DNA of 64,000 nucleotides from Lachnospiraceae bacterium C6A11. GTDB taxonomy: Bacteria > Bacillota > Clostridia > Lachnospirales > Lachnospiraceae. Location: the NCBI GenBank assembly GCA_000702245.1, contig JNKY01000016.1, forward strand, positions 1-64,000, read 5' to 3'. Shown one piece after another: positions 13,915 to 22,580 of this stretch (its first letter is position 1; each line of letters starts with the position of its first letter). The notes beneath the pieces were generated by a model, which saw only the letters and a list, made by a program, of their open reading frames with translations, ran no database searches and was not told the origin of the DNA. The translations under genes were made by a program, and so were the position numbers.

Positions 13915-16900
13915 ATGCATTCGCTTAGATCTAAAATATTATCTGTTACAATAGGTGCAATAATCATTACAATGATAGTTGCAACTGCTTTTGGTATTGT
14001 TGCTATAAGGAATATCTGTATAGACAATTCGCGTCTGTTGCTTCAATTGTTATGTGAAACAGGACAGAAGAACCTTGATTCAAGCCTGAATAGTGTTGAA
14101 AATGAAGTGCGTTATATCGCTACATATGTAGAGTCAGACCTTAAAGGCCTTGATGATCAGGAATTGGAGGAACATCTTGACCGTGTAAACGTTATTTTTG
14201 ATAAAGTTCTGAAAAATACTAAGGGCGTCATGACTTATTATTATAGGATTGACCCGGCTGTTTCCTCCGATGTGAAAGGATTTTGGTATGTCAATACAGA
14301 TGGAGATGGTTTTCAGGAGCATGAGGTGACTGACATAACCATGTATGATACGGAGGATACCTCGCAGCTGGTCTGGTTCACTGTTCCCAAGGCAACAGGT
14401 GAGCCTGTATGGCTTCCGCCATATATTACAGACAATCTGGATGTTAAGGTAATATCTTATAGTACCCCTATATATCTGGATGGAAAGTTTGTCGGAGTGA
14501 TAGGTGTTGAACTGGATTACACCTATATGGCTGAAATGGTAGATAATATCACGTTGTATGATAATGGCTATGCCTTTGTAAATGATTCGGAAGGAAATAT
14601 TGTATATCATCCCCGTATGGATGTTACAACTATGGGGGTGCAGCCTGCTGTTCCGGAAGGGCTTCTGGGAGATACGGAAATAATTAAATACACATATGAG
14701 GGCGTAGACAAGATAGCAGTCGTACTTCCCCTGGTCAATGGGGATCGCCTGAATGTTTCGGTTCCTGAAAAGGAAGTCTATGAGGAAATGCAGAAATGGA
14801 TTAATGTAATAATCATTGTTTTTTTCATTCTTCTAGCCGTTTTCATCTCACTTATTATGAGATATACCGGCAAAATCACCAGACCATTGCAGGAACTTAC
14901 AGAGGTGGCGGAGCAGATCGACAAAGGTAACTATAATCATTCGCTAAATTATAAAGGGGATGATGAGATAGGGGTACTCACACAAACCTTTAACTCTGTG
15001 ACTAACAATCTGAATAATTACATTACCGATTTAAATAATCTTACAAAACAGCTGACTTTACAAAAGGAATCACTCAGCGCATTACTTAATAATATGCCAG
15101 CCATCAGCTTTACTAAAGAAGCTGAAACAGGAGTATATCTGGCCTGCAACCAGGCATTTGCAGATTATGCACATAGACTGAATCCGGAGGAAGTGGTTGG
15201 ACTTACAGATGCACAATTATTTGACACTTCAACTGCCGAGCATTTTGTAGAACAGGATCGTAAAGCACTTTCCATGGATGAACCCTTTATATATTTTGAG
15301 GATGTAAAGGATGCTAAGGGAAAGGCGAGACAGCTTCAGACTACGAAGCTTAAGTTTATAGATTCAAATGGACGACTTTGTCTTTTGGGAGTATGCACTG
15401 ATGTAACAGATTCGCGTGCTAAGAATCAGGCGGACCGTATGATTACTGCCATGGCCGCAGATTATCGTTGTGTGTATTATATCGATCTTGATGAAAATGA
15501 TGGTGTATGCTATAGAAATGATCCGGGAGATCCAAGTCTGACAACTCCAGGTGAGCATTTTTCTTATATAGAAAGGATGAACTGGTATGCCCAGAACTAT
15601 GTAACTGATGCATATAGAGAAGGCTTTCTGGAGTTTAGCGAACCTGAAAATATAAGAAAACGTCTTTCCGAGGAACCTATTATCGCTTATCGTTATCTGG
15701 CCAAAAGGGGAAATCATGAATATTACGAAATGATTCGTGCAGCAGGAGTGCGTCGTGCGGAAGAAAGAGAAGACCATATGGTTCATGCTATAGGACTTGG
15801 CCTGACAGAAATTGACGTTGAGATGCGTGAGACCATGGCGAGGAATGATGCACTTGTTGAAGCTCTTTCTCTGGCAGAGGAAGCAAGTAAAGCTAAGACA
15901 TCATTTCTTTCAAGCGTGAGTCATGAAATCCGAACGCCGATGAATGCTATTATCGGATTCGATAATCTTGCCTTGCATGATGATACGATATCAGAGCAGA
16001 CACGGGATTATCTGAAAAAAATAGGAGAAAGCGCACAGCATCTGCTCGCACTGATCAATGATATTCTGGATATGAGTCGAATTGAATCTGGTCGTATGGT
16101 ATTAAAAAAGGAGGAATTCTCCTTCAGTGCCATGCTGGAACAGATTAATACATTGGTATCCTCACAATGTGCTGATAAGGGTCTTCACTATGAGTGTCAT
16201 ATGCTGAGTAAGGTGAATGAATTCTATATCGGTGACGATATGAAGCTTAAGGAAGTAATTGTAAATATACTTTCGAATGCAGTTAAGTTCACAAATGCAC
16301 CAGGTAGTATCACTTTGTCAGTTGAGAAGACAGCAGAATTTGAAGAGCAGTCTACATTAACATTTTGTATTAAAGATACTGGCATTGGAATGAGCAAAGA
16401 ATATCTTCCAAGAATATTTGAACCATTTTCACAGGAGGATGGAAGCACTAAGAACAAATATGGAAGTACCGGCCTTGGAATGGCAATCACAAAAAATATA
16501 GTAGAGATGATGAATGGTACTATAAGTGTGGAATCAGAAAAGGATGTGGGGACAGAGTTTACTGTTGTAGTTACACTTAAAAATTCCATACGTGACAATT
16601 TATACAAGAATGGCACATTTGATCCAAACCAACTGAGAGTTCTAATCGTAGATGATGAGGAAATCCCTGCTGAACATGCAAGAACGGTGCTTGATGAAGC
16701 CGGCATCAAGGCGGATATATGTATGAGTGCAGAAGAGGCCTTCCGAATGATGGAACTTCAGAATATGAAGCAGGAGCCTTATAATCTTGTGCTGCTGGAT
16801 TGGAAGATGCCTGATAAGGACGGAATTGAAGCAGCAAAGGAAATCAGAGAGTATTACAATAATGAGACTACCATAATTATTCTCACAGCATATAACTGGG

Positions 16901-17445
16901 ATGAAATTATGGATAAGGCACTCGAAGCCGGAGTAGATGGATTTATCGCCAAGCCGCTTTTTGCTTCTAATGTACTTTCGGAATTTGAAAATGCTGTTTA
17001 TCGAAATCATGTGAATGTATTTGAGGAAAAGAAACGTGCAGATCTGGCCGGACGTCGAGTTCTTGTGGCAGAAGATGTCGAAATGAACGCTGAAATCATT
17101 ATGGATGTCCTGGAAATGGAAGAGATGGAATCTGATCATGCAGAAAATGGAAAGATAGCTGTCGAAATGTTTGAAAACAGTGAGCCGGGAACCTACGCAG
17201 CAATTCTGATGGATATAAGGATGCCAGTTATGGATGGACTGGAAGCGGCAGCAACCATACGTTCATTAGAAAGAGCTGATGCAAAGGTAATCCCGATCAT
17301 AGCACTTACCGCAAATGCTTTTGATGAAGATGTTCAGAGATCTCTGCAGGTAGGAATGAATGCGCATCTTTCGAAGCCGGTTGAGCCAGAGCATCTGTAT
17401 CAGACTCTCGGAGAATTAATATATGAGGCAGAAAATCATTCCTGA
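13915..17445 (+). CDS. hybrid sensor histidine kinase: Cache-HAMP-PAS-HisKA-HATPase-REC-REC
   Basis: 1176 residues. TM1 ~9-31, extracellular Cache-type sensor ~40-285, TM2 ~293-316, HAMP ~318-372. A PAS domain (~390-500; LACNQAFADY) resembles those at 53118 and 56537. Then a divergent ~140-residue region, HisKA with SVSHEIRTPMNAIIGF (phospho-His), and HATPase (NILSNAVKFT, DTGIGM, GSTGLGMAI). Two receivers follow: VLIVDDEE...LLDWKMPDKDG and VLVAEDVE...LMDIRMPVMDG. An extracellular small ligand is likely sensed and the signal passed by phosphorelay; no Hpt or output gene is adjacent. Own promoter at 13779. Confidence 0.93.
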   Translation: MHSLRSKILSVTIGAIIITMIVATAFGIVAIRNICIDNSRLLLQLLCETGQKNLDSSLNSVENEVRYIATYVESDLKGLDDQELEEHLDRVNVIFDKVLKNTKGVMTYYYRIDPAVSSDVKGFWYVNTDGDGFQEHEVTDITMYDTEDTSQLVWFTVPKATGEPVWLPPYITDNLDVKVISYSTPIYLDGKFVGVIGVELDYTYMAEMVDNITLYDNGYAFVNDSEGNIVYHPRMDVTTMGVQPAVPEGLLGDTEIIKYTYEGVDKIAVVLPLVNGDRLNVSVPEKEVYEEMQKWINVIIIVFFILLAVFISLIMRYTGKITRPLQELTEVAEQIDKGNYNHSLNYKGDDEIGVLTQTFNSVTNNLNNYITDLNNLTKQLTLQKESLSALLNNMPAISFTKEAETGVYLACNQAFADYAHRLNPEEVVGLTDAQLFDTSTAEHFVEQDRKALSMDEPFIYFEDVKDAKGKARQLQTTKLKFIDSNGRLCLLGVCTDVTDSRAKNQADRMITAMAADYRCVYYIDLDENDGVCYRNDPGDPSLTTPGEHFSYIERMNWYAQNYVTDAYREGFLEFSEPENIRKRLSEEPIIAYRYLAKRGNHEYYEMIRAAGVRRAEEREDHMVHAIGLGLTEIDVEMRETMARNDALVEALSLAEEASKAKTSFLSSVSHEIRTPMNAIIGFDNLALHDDTISEQTRDYLKKIGESAQHLLALINDILDMSRIESGRMVLKKEEFSFSAMLEQINTLVSSQCADKGLHYECHMLSKVNEFYIGDDMKLKEVIVNILSNAVKFTNAPGSITLSVEKTAEFEEQSTLTFCIKDTGIGMSKEYLPRIFEPFSQEDGSTKNKYGSTGLGMAITKNIVEMMNGTISVESEKDVGTEFTVVVTLKNSIRDNLYKNGTFDPNQLRVLIVDDEEIPAEHARTVLDEAGIKADICMSAEEAFRMMELQNMKQEPYNLVLLDWKMPDKDGIEAAKEIREYYNNETTIIILTAYNWDEIMDKALEAGVDGFIAKPLFASNVLSEFENAVYRNHVNVFEEKKRADLAGRRVLVAEDVEMNAEIIMDVLEMEEMESDHAENGKIAVEMFENSEPGTYAAILMDIRMPVMDGLEAAATIRSLERADAKVIPIIALTANAFDEDVQRSLQVGMNAHLSKPVEPEHLYQTLGELIYEAENHS

Positions 17446-17525
17446 TAAATATCGTTTTCTTTATACAATCTTAGTGTGAAAACAATGTTTAAAATACAAA
17501 AGCAAATGTAAAGGAGGGTAAGCGG

Positions 17526-17804
17526 ATGAACGAGAATATGAAGAAATTCCTGGAGGAAGCAAGCAAAAATGAGAAACTGAAAACAAAACTTGCGGCTTTG
17601 ACCGACAAGGATACTGCCGTGGAAAAGGCAATTGAGATTGGAAAAGAGTATGGCTTTAACTTGACCACTGAGGATTTTGAGACAACTGATGGAGAAGAGG
17701 TATCGGATGATGATCTTAAAACTGTTGGCGGAGGTGTTATAGCAAACGGGCGGGAATTTGCAGGTTTATTGAAGATACCGATTATTTATGGAGGGGTTAA
17801 TTGA
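17526..17804 (+). CDS. Nif11-type RiPP precursor peptide (copy 1)
   Basis: 92 residues. The first ~68 form a Nif11-like leader (MNENMKKFLEEASKNEKLKTKLA..., EKAIEIGKEYGFNLTTEDF) ending in DDDLKTVGGG, a double-glycine cleavage site. The core (~22 residues) has no Cys, Ser or Thr, so it offers no side chain for lanthionine or thioether chemistry; it may be decayed or recombined. The SD region AAGCAAATGTAAAGGAGGGT closely matches that before the second precursor at 33028. No maturation gene is next to this copy. Confidence 0.8.
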   Translation: MNENMKKFLEEASKNEKLKTKLAALTDKDTAVEKAIEIGKEYGFNLTTEDFETTDGEEVSDDDLKTVGGGVIANGREFAGLLKIPIIYGGVN

Positions 17805-17834
17805 TCGGCGTATTTGGCGACAACATACATGAGG

Positions 17835-17856
17835 GCGAGCAACACGAGTCCGAAAA
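17835..17856. repeat. 22-nt dispersed repeat, copy 2
   Basis: Identical to 12802-12823. Located just downstream of the Nif11 gene, overlapping a minus-strand membrane-protein tail. Confidence 0.75.
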
Positions 17857-17880
17857 AGCGGTGCAATGCACCGCTTTTGT
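17854..17880. terminator. terminator between Nif11 precursor and SDR
   Basis: AAAAGCGGTGC-AAT-GCACCGCTTTT, symmetrical and able to act in both directions. Confidence 0.85.
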
Positions 17881-17898
17881 TTATTAATACTAATGTAG

Positions 17899-18672
17899 TT
17901 ACATTGCTGTGTATCCGCCATCAACAGGGAGGGCTACACCTGTAACATAAGAAGAAGCAGGAGATGAAAGGAAGATGGCTGCTGTATCAAGTTCACCTTC
18001 ATTACCGTATCTTTCTACAGGAATATTTGCCTTTGCATGAGCAACAAAGAAATCGCTTCTGAGAGTCTCCTCGGTGAGAGGTGTGTAGAAGTATCCCGGG
18101 CAGATGGTATTTACGGTTATACCGTATTTACCCCACTCGGCAGCAAGTGCTCTTGTAAGGTTTACTACACCACCCTTGGCTGCGTGATATGGGGCAGCCG
18201 GTGCTATCTTATTTCCTACAAGGCCATACATGGATGCTATATTTATCACACGACCGTAAGAAGCCGGAATCATGGCTTTTTTAGCAACAGCTCTGGCAAC
18301 CTTGAAGGATCCGAAGAGGTCAATATTCATTTCGTTCATAAACTGCTCATCGGTTATATCTTCGGCAGGAGCAACTGCTCCGGTTCCGGCGTTGTTGATA
18401 AGAATGTCGATACGACCGTATTTTTCCATAACTGTATCAACCATGGTCTCAACACTGTCTGTATCAGTGATGTCGCAACGTATTCCAACAGCAGGTACAT
18501 TGAAGGTTTTGCTGATATCAGCTGCGACCTCGTCTATGAGGTTCTGACGACGTGCAACAGCTACGATGGTTGCGCCCTGGCTTGCAAGAGCTTTGGCCAT
18601 CTGTACGCCGAGACCTGTTGAACAGCCTGTAACGATTGCAACCTGTCCGGATAGATCAAAATAGTTATTCAT
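17899..18672 (-). CDS. SDR family NAD(P)-dependent oxidoreductase
   Basis: 257 residues, full length for a classical SDR. Rossmann TGCSTGLG (~16-23), NNAG (~92), catalytic Ser in NIASMYG and YHAAK (Tyr/Lys), and the C-terminal PVDGGYTAM. Closest in style to gluconate 5-dehydrogenase / 3-oxoacyl-ACP reductase-like enzymes; substrate not determinable. Stands alone with its own promoter (18748-18776). Confidence 0.9.
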   Translation of the reverse strand: MNNYFDLSGQVAIVTGCSTGLGVQMAKALASQGATIVAVARRQNLIDEVAADISKTFNVPAVGIRCDITDTDSVETMVDTVMEKYGRIDILINNAGTGAVAPAEDITDEQFMNEMNIDLFGSFKVARAVAKKAMIPASYGRVINIASMYGLVGNKIAPAAPYHAAKGGVVNLTRALAAEWGKYGITVNTICPGYFYTPLTEETLRSDFFVAHAKANIPVERYGNEGELDTAAIFLSSPASSYVTGVALPVDGGYTAM

Positions 18673-18747
18673 ATAAATAATCCTCCAAAAATCTTATTTA
18701 CGAACTATTTGGTTAGAAACAACTAACAAATGTTTCGAGTGAGTCTG

Positions 18748-18776
18748 ATTATATCATCGATTTCGGATTATAACAA
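18748..18776 (-). promoter_or_regulatory. promoter of the SDR gene
   Basis: On the minus strand TTGTTA, 17 nt, TATAAT (plus-strand coordinates 18771-18776 and 18748-18753). Confidence 0.7.
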
Positions 18777-18918
18777 GTGACTTTGTGATACTTGTCAGTA
18801 AAGACAATAAATGTTATTCTTTTCATGGCAGCGTCAGTGTAGTTATGTGTGATTGTTTCGCTACTTACTTAAATCACTTTCTAACGGAAGCTTGTTTCCC
18901 TATTGAGTAAATATTATC

Positions 18919-18950
18919 TATGCCAAGGAGCTTAAGTGTTCCTTGGCATA
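18919..18950. terminator. hairpin upstream of chrA genes
   Basis: TATGCCAAGGA pairs with TCCTTGGCATA, 10-base loop. Followed by TTATTAAAA and then the SD, so it may act as a terminator or as part of the 5' leader. Confidence 0.55.
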
Positions 18951-18975
18951 TTATTAAAAGGAGCGGTCATGGTAG

Positions 18976-19557
18976 ATGTCATTAATGAAAGATTTGATTG
19001 AGTTGTTTCTTACATTTGCTAAAGTAGGAGCATTTACATTTGGTGGTGGATACGCAATGATATCTCTGATTGAAGATATATGCGTAGAAAAGAAAAAATG
19101 GATTACACACGATGAAATGATGGATATTACAGTTATAGCTGAATCAACACCAGGACCGATAGCTATTAACTGTGCTACATATGTAGGATATAAGAGGAAG
19201 AAGTTCTTGGGAGCAATATTTGCAACTATTGGAATGGTTCTTCCATCGTTTGTTATTATCTTTCTAATTTCCAAATATTTAGATAGGTTTCTTGAAATAT
19301 CCTGGATTAATAATGCATTTCATGGAATAAAAATAGCTGTTGGTATTCTAATACTGGATGCAGCTGTTAAGATGCTTTCAAAGGCTAAATTAACAGCACT
19401 TAAGATCATTATAATAATTGCATCATGTATAGCAATGCTTGTGATAAACTTTTTTTCTTTACATATTTCGTCGCTTGTAATTATGGTTTTTGCCGCAATA
19501 ATCGGACTGGTATCCTTTCTGATAAATAACAAAACAGAAAGGAGTGAAGCTGACTAA
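18976..19557 (+). CDS. chrA: chromate transporter family protein, first half
   Basis: 193 residues, a single CHR domain (TFAKVGAFTFGGGYAMISLIE, ESTPGPIAINCATYVGYK) with about five membrane segments. Two-gene (short-chain) ChrA systems work as a heteromeric pair with the following gene. Chromate itself is unlikely to be the natural anion in an anaerobe. The best-spaced ATG after AAGGAG is at 18969 but opens only a 10-codon frame; 18976 or 18985 is the probable start. Confidence 0.85.
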   Translation: MSLMKDLIELFLTFAKVGAFTFGGGYAMISLIEDICVEKKKWITHDEMMDITVIAESTPGPIAINCATYVGYKRKKFLGAIFATIGMVLPSFVIIFLISKYLDRFLEISWINNAFHGIKIAVGILILDAAVKMLSKAKLTALKIIIIIASCIAMLVINFFSLHISSLVIMVFAAIIGLVSFLINNKTERSEAD

Positions 19558-20117
19558 TGATATATATTGACTTATTGATAGGATTTCTAAAGGTTGGTCT
19601 TTTTTCATTTGGTGGTGGGTATGTTTCTATAGCACTGATTCGTGAAATTGTTTTATCGTATGGGTGGCTAGATGATGAAATGTTATCATATATGATTGCT
19701 GTAAGTGAAAGTACACCCGGGCCAATTATGGTGAATCTGGCAACATATATAGGGAGTTCCCAAGGTGGGATTCTTGGTGCATTTATTGCTACGGCAGCTG
19801 TTGTTCTTCCTGCTTTTCTAATAATACTTGTTATAATGCTTTTACTTAAGAGTCTTTTGAAAAACAAAGTGTTTCAGGGAGCATTAAGTGGTTTAAGACC
19901 TTGCATTATAGGTATTATTCTTGCAACAGGAATATATATGATCTGGAAGAATTTCAATGTTTGTTCGGGAGCAGTGCCTGATATCCCGGCTATTGCTTTA
20001 ACTATAGTATTGGGAGGATTATATTTTGGATTAAGAAAGCTTATAAAAAAGAAAATCTCGCCTATAATGTTAATATGTGTATCAGCAGTATGTGGAATGA
20101 TAGTTTATGGATGGTAG
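19557..20117 (+). CDS. chrA: chromate transporter family protein, second half
   Basis: 186 residues, the partner CHR domain (FLKVGLFSFGGGYVSIALI, SESTPGPIMVNLATYIG). Start codon overlaps the stop of the first gene (TAATG), indicating translational coupling. Together they make the anti-parallel pair of the CHR family. Confidence 0.88.
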   Translation: MIYIDLLIGFLKVGLFSFGGGYVSIALIREIVLSYGWLDDEMLSYMIAVSESTPGPIMVNLATYIGSSQGGILGAFIATAAVVLPAFLIILVIMLLLKSLLKNKVFQGALSGLRPCIIGIILATGIYMIWKNFNVCSGAVPDIPAIALTIVLGGLYFGLRKLIKKKISPIMLICVSAVCGMIVYGW

Positions 20118-20125
20118 TTCGTGGA

Positions 20126-20164
20126 ATGAGGATAATAAATCTTATTGAAAATATGGAGAACTAA
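20126..20164 (+). pseudogene. 5' stub of an MBL-fold hydrolase gene
   Basis: 12-codon frame MRIINLIENMEN then stop. The intact MBL-fold gene at 45587 begins MKIINLIENTEG, so the stub matches the first ten codons of that family. Only this start survives. Confidence 0.5.
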
Positions 20165-20216
20165 ATCGAAATGTTTGAAACTGTAAATATAGATAAACGA
20201 TATAGCGAGGGGAAAA

Positions 20217-21176
20217 ATGAATATTCAGAATCTTACTAATGAAATAATAGATGGAAGAAGACTTGGAAGAGAGGATGACCTAAGCTTCCTTAAAGAATGT
20301 CCACTTGATGAACTGACAGAAGGTGCGGACAAAATACGCAAGGAGCTGGTAGGTGAAAGAGTTGATCTATGTACTATAATTGCTGGAAAGAGTGGCAATT
20401 GTGGTGAAAACTGCAAGTTCTGCGCCCAGTCTGCTCACAACCACACAGAGTGCGAAGTATATGGTCTTATGGATTACGACAGGATATATGCGGAAGCTAA
20501 ATCTAATGAAGAAGAGGGCGTGGATAGATTTGCCATAGTTATATCAGGACACAGCCCATCTAAGGAAGACTTTGAAAAATTGATTGAAATATATAAAAAG
20601 CTTAGAAATGATCTCAAGATATCACTTTGTGCCTCGCTTGGATTTCTGACACAGGAACAATTCGACAGGCTCTATGAGGCAGGAGTCAGAAGCTATCACA
20701 ATAACATCGAAACATCGCGGAGATTTTTCAAACATATATGCACTACTCACACATTTGACGATAAGATTGCTAATATAAAGAGAGCACAGACTTCAGGGCT
20801 TAGCGTCTGCTCAGGTGGCATCATCGGAATGGGTGAAACCATGGACGACCGAATCGATATGGCGCTCGAACTTTCGGAACTGGGCATCAGGTCAATCCCA
20901 ATCAATTCGCTCATCCCTATCCCTCATACACCGCTGGAAAACCTTCCGACCCTTACGGAAGATGAAATCCTCAGGACAGTAGCTATCTTCAGATACATCA
21001 ATCCGAAGAGTAACATACGGCTTGGTGCAGGAAGGAAACTGATAACTGGAAATGGAATCGCAGCATTTACAGGTGGTGCAAGCGCGACGATAACAGGAAA
21101 TATGCTGACAACTTCAGGTTCAACAATCCAGAGTGACCGCGATATGCTCAAGGCTCTGGGCAGAAAAATAGTATAA
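20217..21176 (+). CDS. bioB: biotin synthase BioB
   Basis: 319 residues. Radical SAM protein converting dethiobiotin to biotin. The CxxxCxxC cluster site is SGNCGENCKFCAQS. Other conserved blocks are YHNNIETS, GGIIGMGE and the C-terminal ATITGNMLTTSG. Full length. No other biotin genes are near, so it may salvage dethiobiotin or be scattered from the rest of the pathway. GAGG lies shortly upstream. Confidence 0.95.
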   Translation: MNIQNLTNEIIDGRRLGREDDLSFLKECPLDELTEGADKIRKELVGERVDLCTIIAGKSGNCGENCKFCAQSAHNHTECEVYGLMDYDRIYAEAKSNEEEGVDRFAIVISGHSPSKEDFEKLIEIYKKLRNDLKISLCASLGFLTQEQFDRLYEAGVRSYHNNIETSRRFFKHICTTHTFDDKIANIKRAQTSGLSVCSGGIIGMGETMDDRIDMALELSELGIRSIPINSLIPIPHTPLENLPTLTEDEILRTVAIFRYINPKSNIRLGAGRKLITGNGIAAFTGGASATITGNMLTTSGSTIQSDRDMLKALGRKIV

Positions 21177-21193
21177 AAGTGAGGCTCTTTTTA

Positions 21194-22072
21194 TTATAAA
21201 GTAAAGGATTCCTTCACCTGCTTAAGAAATTTTTCTGCAATAGGCGTAAAAGTTTGATACTTATTCCATATCAGATACAGTTTGGTTTCCTGTTTCGGAG
21301 ACAGAGGTCTGAACGCCAGATCGCTTTCTTCGGAGCAGTTTATGAGATGCTCAAAAGTGAGTAAGATACCGAGACCTTCTTTTGCAAACATGGAAGCATT
21401 ATAAGAAAGCCGAAAGGAGCCTTCAAGGTGGAGTTTCTTGTAGTGCTCTCCAGCCCATTCAGGTATTTCAATATTCCAGCTTTGTTCAGAGCAGTAGAGA
21501 GGCTGACCGATAAGGTCAGTTGCTTTAATGCTCTTTTTCTTTGCCAGAGGATGGCTTTTTAACATAACAGCGCCCCAACGGTCAGAATCAGGAAAAGTGA
21601 GATATTCATATTTGTCCGTGTTTGGAGTTTCGCAGATCACGCCAAAATCCAGTAGTCCTTTATCAAGTTTTTCTGTCACCTGTTCTGTATCGCCGCTGGT
21701 TACATGATAGGTAAAGTTCGGATATCGATCCTTTAATTTTTTAATCTCACGGGCAAGCAGACTGATCTGATAGGATTCTGCCAGACCAAAATAGATATCG
21801 CCCCCGGTGATGTCATCGAGAGAAATAAATTCCTGTTCGATTTTATCTGCCATTGCAACAAGATCCTCAGCGCGGTCGCGAAGAAGCATTCCTTCATCAG
21901 TGAGTTTGATGGAGAAGCTGTGTCGTATGAAAAGCTTCTTTCCCAGTTCATCTTCCAGAGCTTTTAGTGCTTTGGATAGTGTTGGCTGTGTCACATGCAT
22001 GATTTCTGCAGCATGGGACATATTTTCTTCTCTGGCTACTGCTAGAAAGTAGCGAAGGTTCTTTATCTCCAT
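21194..22072 (-). CDS. LysR family transcriptional regulator
   Basis: 292 residues. N-terminal winged HTH MEIKNLRYFLAVAREENMSHAAEIMHVTQPTLSKALKALEDELG, then a periplasmic-binding-protein-like effector domain. Divergent from the operon 22337-26723 of hydrolase, lipoprotein, alcohol dehydrogenase and flavin enzymes, which it probably controls. Confidence 0.93.
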   Translation of the reverse strand: MEIKNLRYFLAVAREENMSHAAEIMHVTQPTLSKALKALEDELGKKLFIRHSFSIKLTDEGMLLRDRAEDLVAMADKIEQEFISLDDITGGDIYFGLAESYQISLLAREIKKLKDRYPNFTYHVTSGDTEQVTEKLDKGLLDFGVICETPNTDKYEYLTFPDSDRWGAVMLKSHPLAKKKSIKATDLIGQPLYCSEQSWNIEIPEWAGEHYKKLHLEGSFRLSYNASMFAKEGLGILLTFEHLINCSEESDLAFRPLSPKQETKLYLIWNKYQTFTPIAEKFLKQVKESFTL

Positions 22073-22088
22073 CTGATATCCTTTCCTC

Positions 22089-22210
22089 GCAGTGCACTCG
22101 AAATGCTCTGCATTTCTCGTTCTTCGGCATTCGCCGAATCCGGATATGTATAATCATATGCTTATGTAAGCAAGCTTCCAACGCATAGATCATACATATC
22201 TGTGCACTGC
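22089..22210. repeat. nested palindromic element between LysR and its target operon
   Basis: Outer arms GCAGTGCAC (22089-22097) and GTGCACTGC (22202-22210). Inside are GAAATGC-TCT-GCATTTC, CGGC-ATT-type small hairpin, and a longer imperfect stem ATATGTATAATCATATGC with GCATAGATCATACATAT. It resembles a small non-coding repeat or structured RNA rather than a simple LysR site. Confidence 0.6.
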
Positions 22211-22336
22211 TCATTGCTATATGATATTCCGTTTTGGCATATCACGATATTCATTTTATTCATTAGCGTAGTTCATGTCAATCACTTATACTGATTTCAT
22301 AAGAAATAAATAACGTGCTTACGCGGAGAATTAATT

Positions 22337-22558
22337 ATGGAATTAAAAATGATGATTGACTGCCTGTCAGACATAGGAGTTGACAATGAGTATAAAGAAA
22401 TGGCGAAGAGGTTTTTGGAATCAGGGCAGAAGTCGGAGTTGATCGGATATCTGAAAAGATGTCGGTGTACCCTGATGGATGAGATGCATGAAAGCCAGAG
22501 AAAAGTGGATCGAATGGATTATCTGATCCGATGGGCAGAAAAGGAAGCAATAAAGTAA
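22337..22558 (+). CDS. small helical protein, first gene of the LysR-linked operon
   Basis: 73 residues, mainly helical with Leu/Met/Arg pattern (AKRFLESGQKSELIGYLKRCRCTLMDEMHESQRKVDRMDYLIR). GGAG precedes the ATG. 22 bp before the hydrolase gene. Unknown function; possibly a small adaptor. Confidence 0.65.
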   Translation: MELKMMIDCLSDIGVDNEYKEMAKRFLESGQKSELIGYLKRCRCTLMDEMHESQRKVDRMDYLIRWAEKEAIK

Positions 22559-22580
22559 AAAACTTATGGAGGACAAAGCA

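Larger units (their letters stand above)
18673..18975. other. divergent intergenic region
   Basis: Holds the SDR promoter, the fragment ending in LESDLSK (minus strand, about 18853-18876) shared with the 12.8-kb region, and the hairpin upstream of the chromate transporter genes. No intact gene. Confidence 0.5.

Noticed and set aside
18037-18621. 194-residue plus-strand ORF opposite the SDR
   Set aside because: Shadow; the SDR on the minus strand has all motifs and a promoter.
20118-20216. BirA operator upstream of bioB
   Set aside because: I looked for a long TTAACC/GGTTAA-type dyad and saw none convincing.
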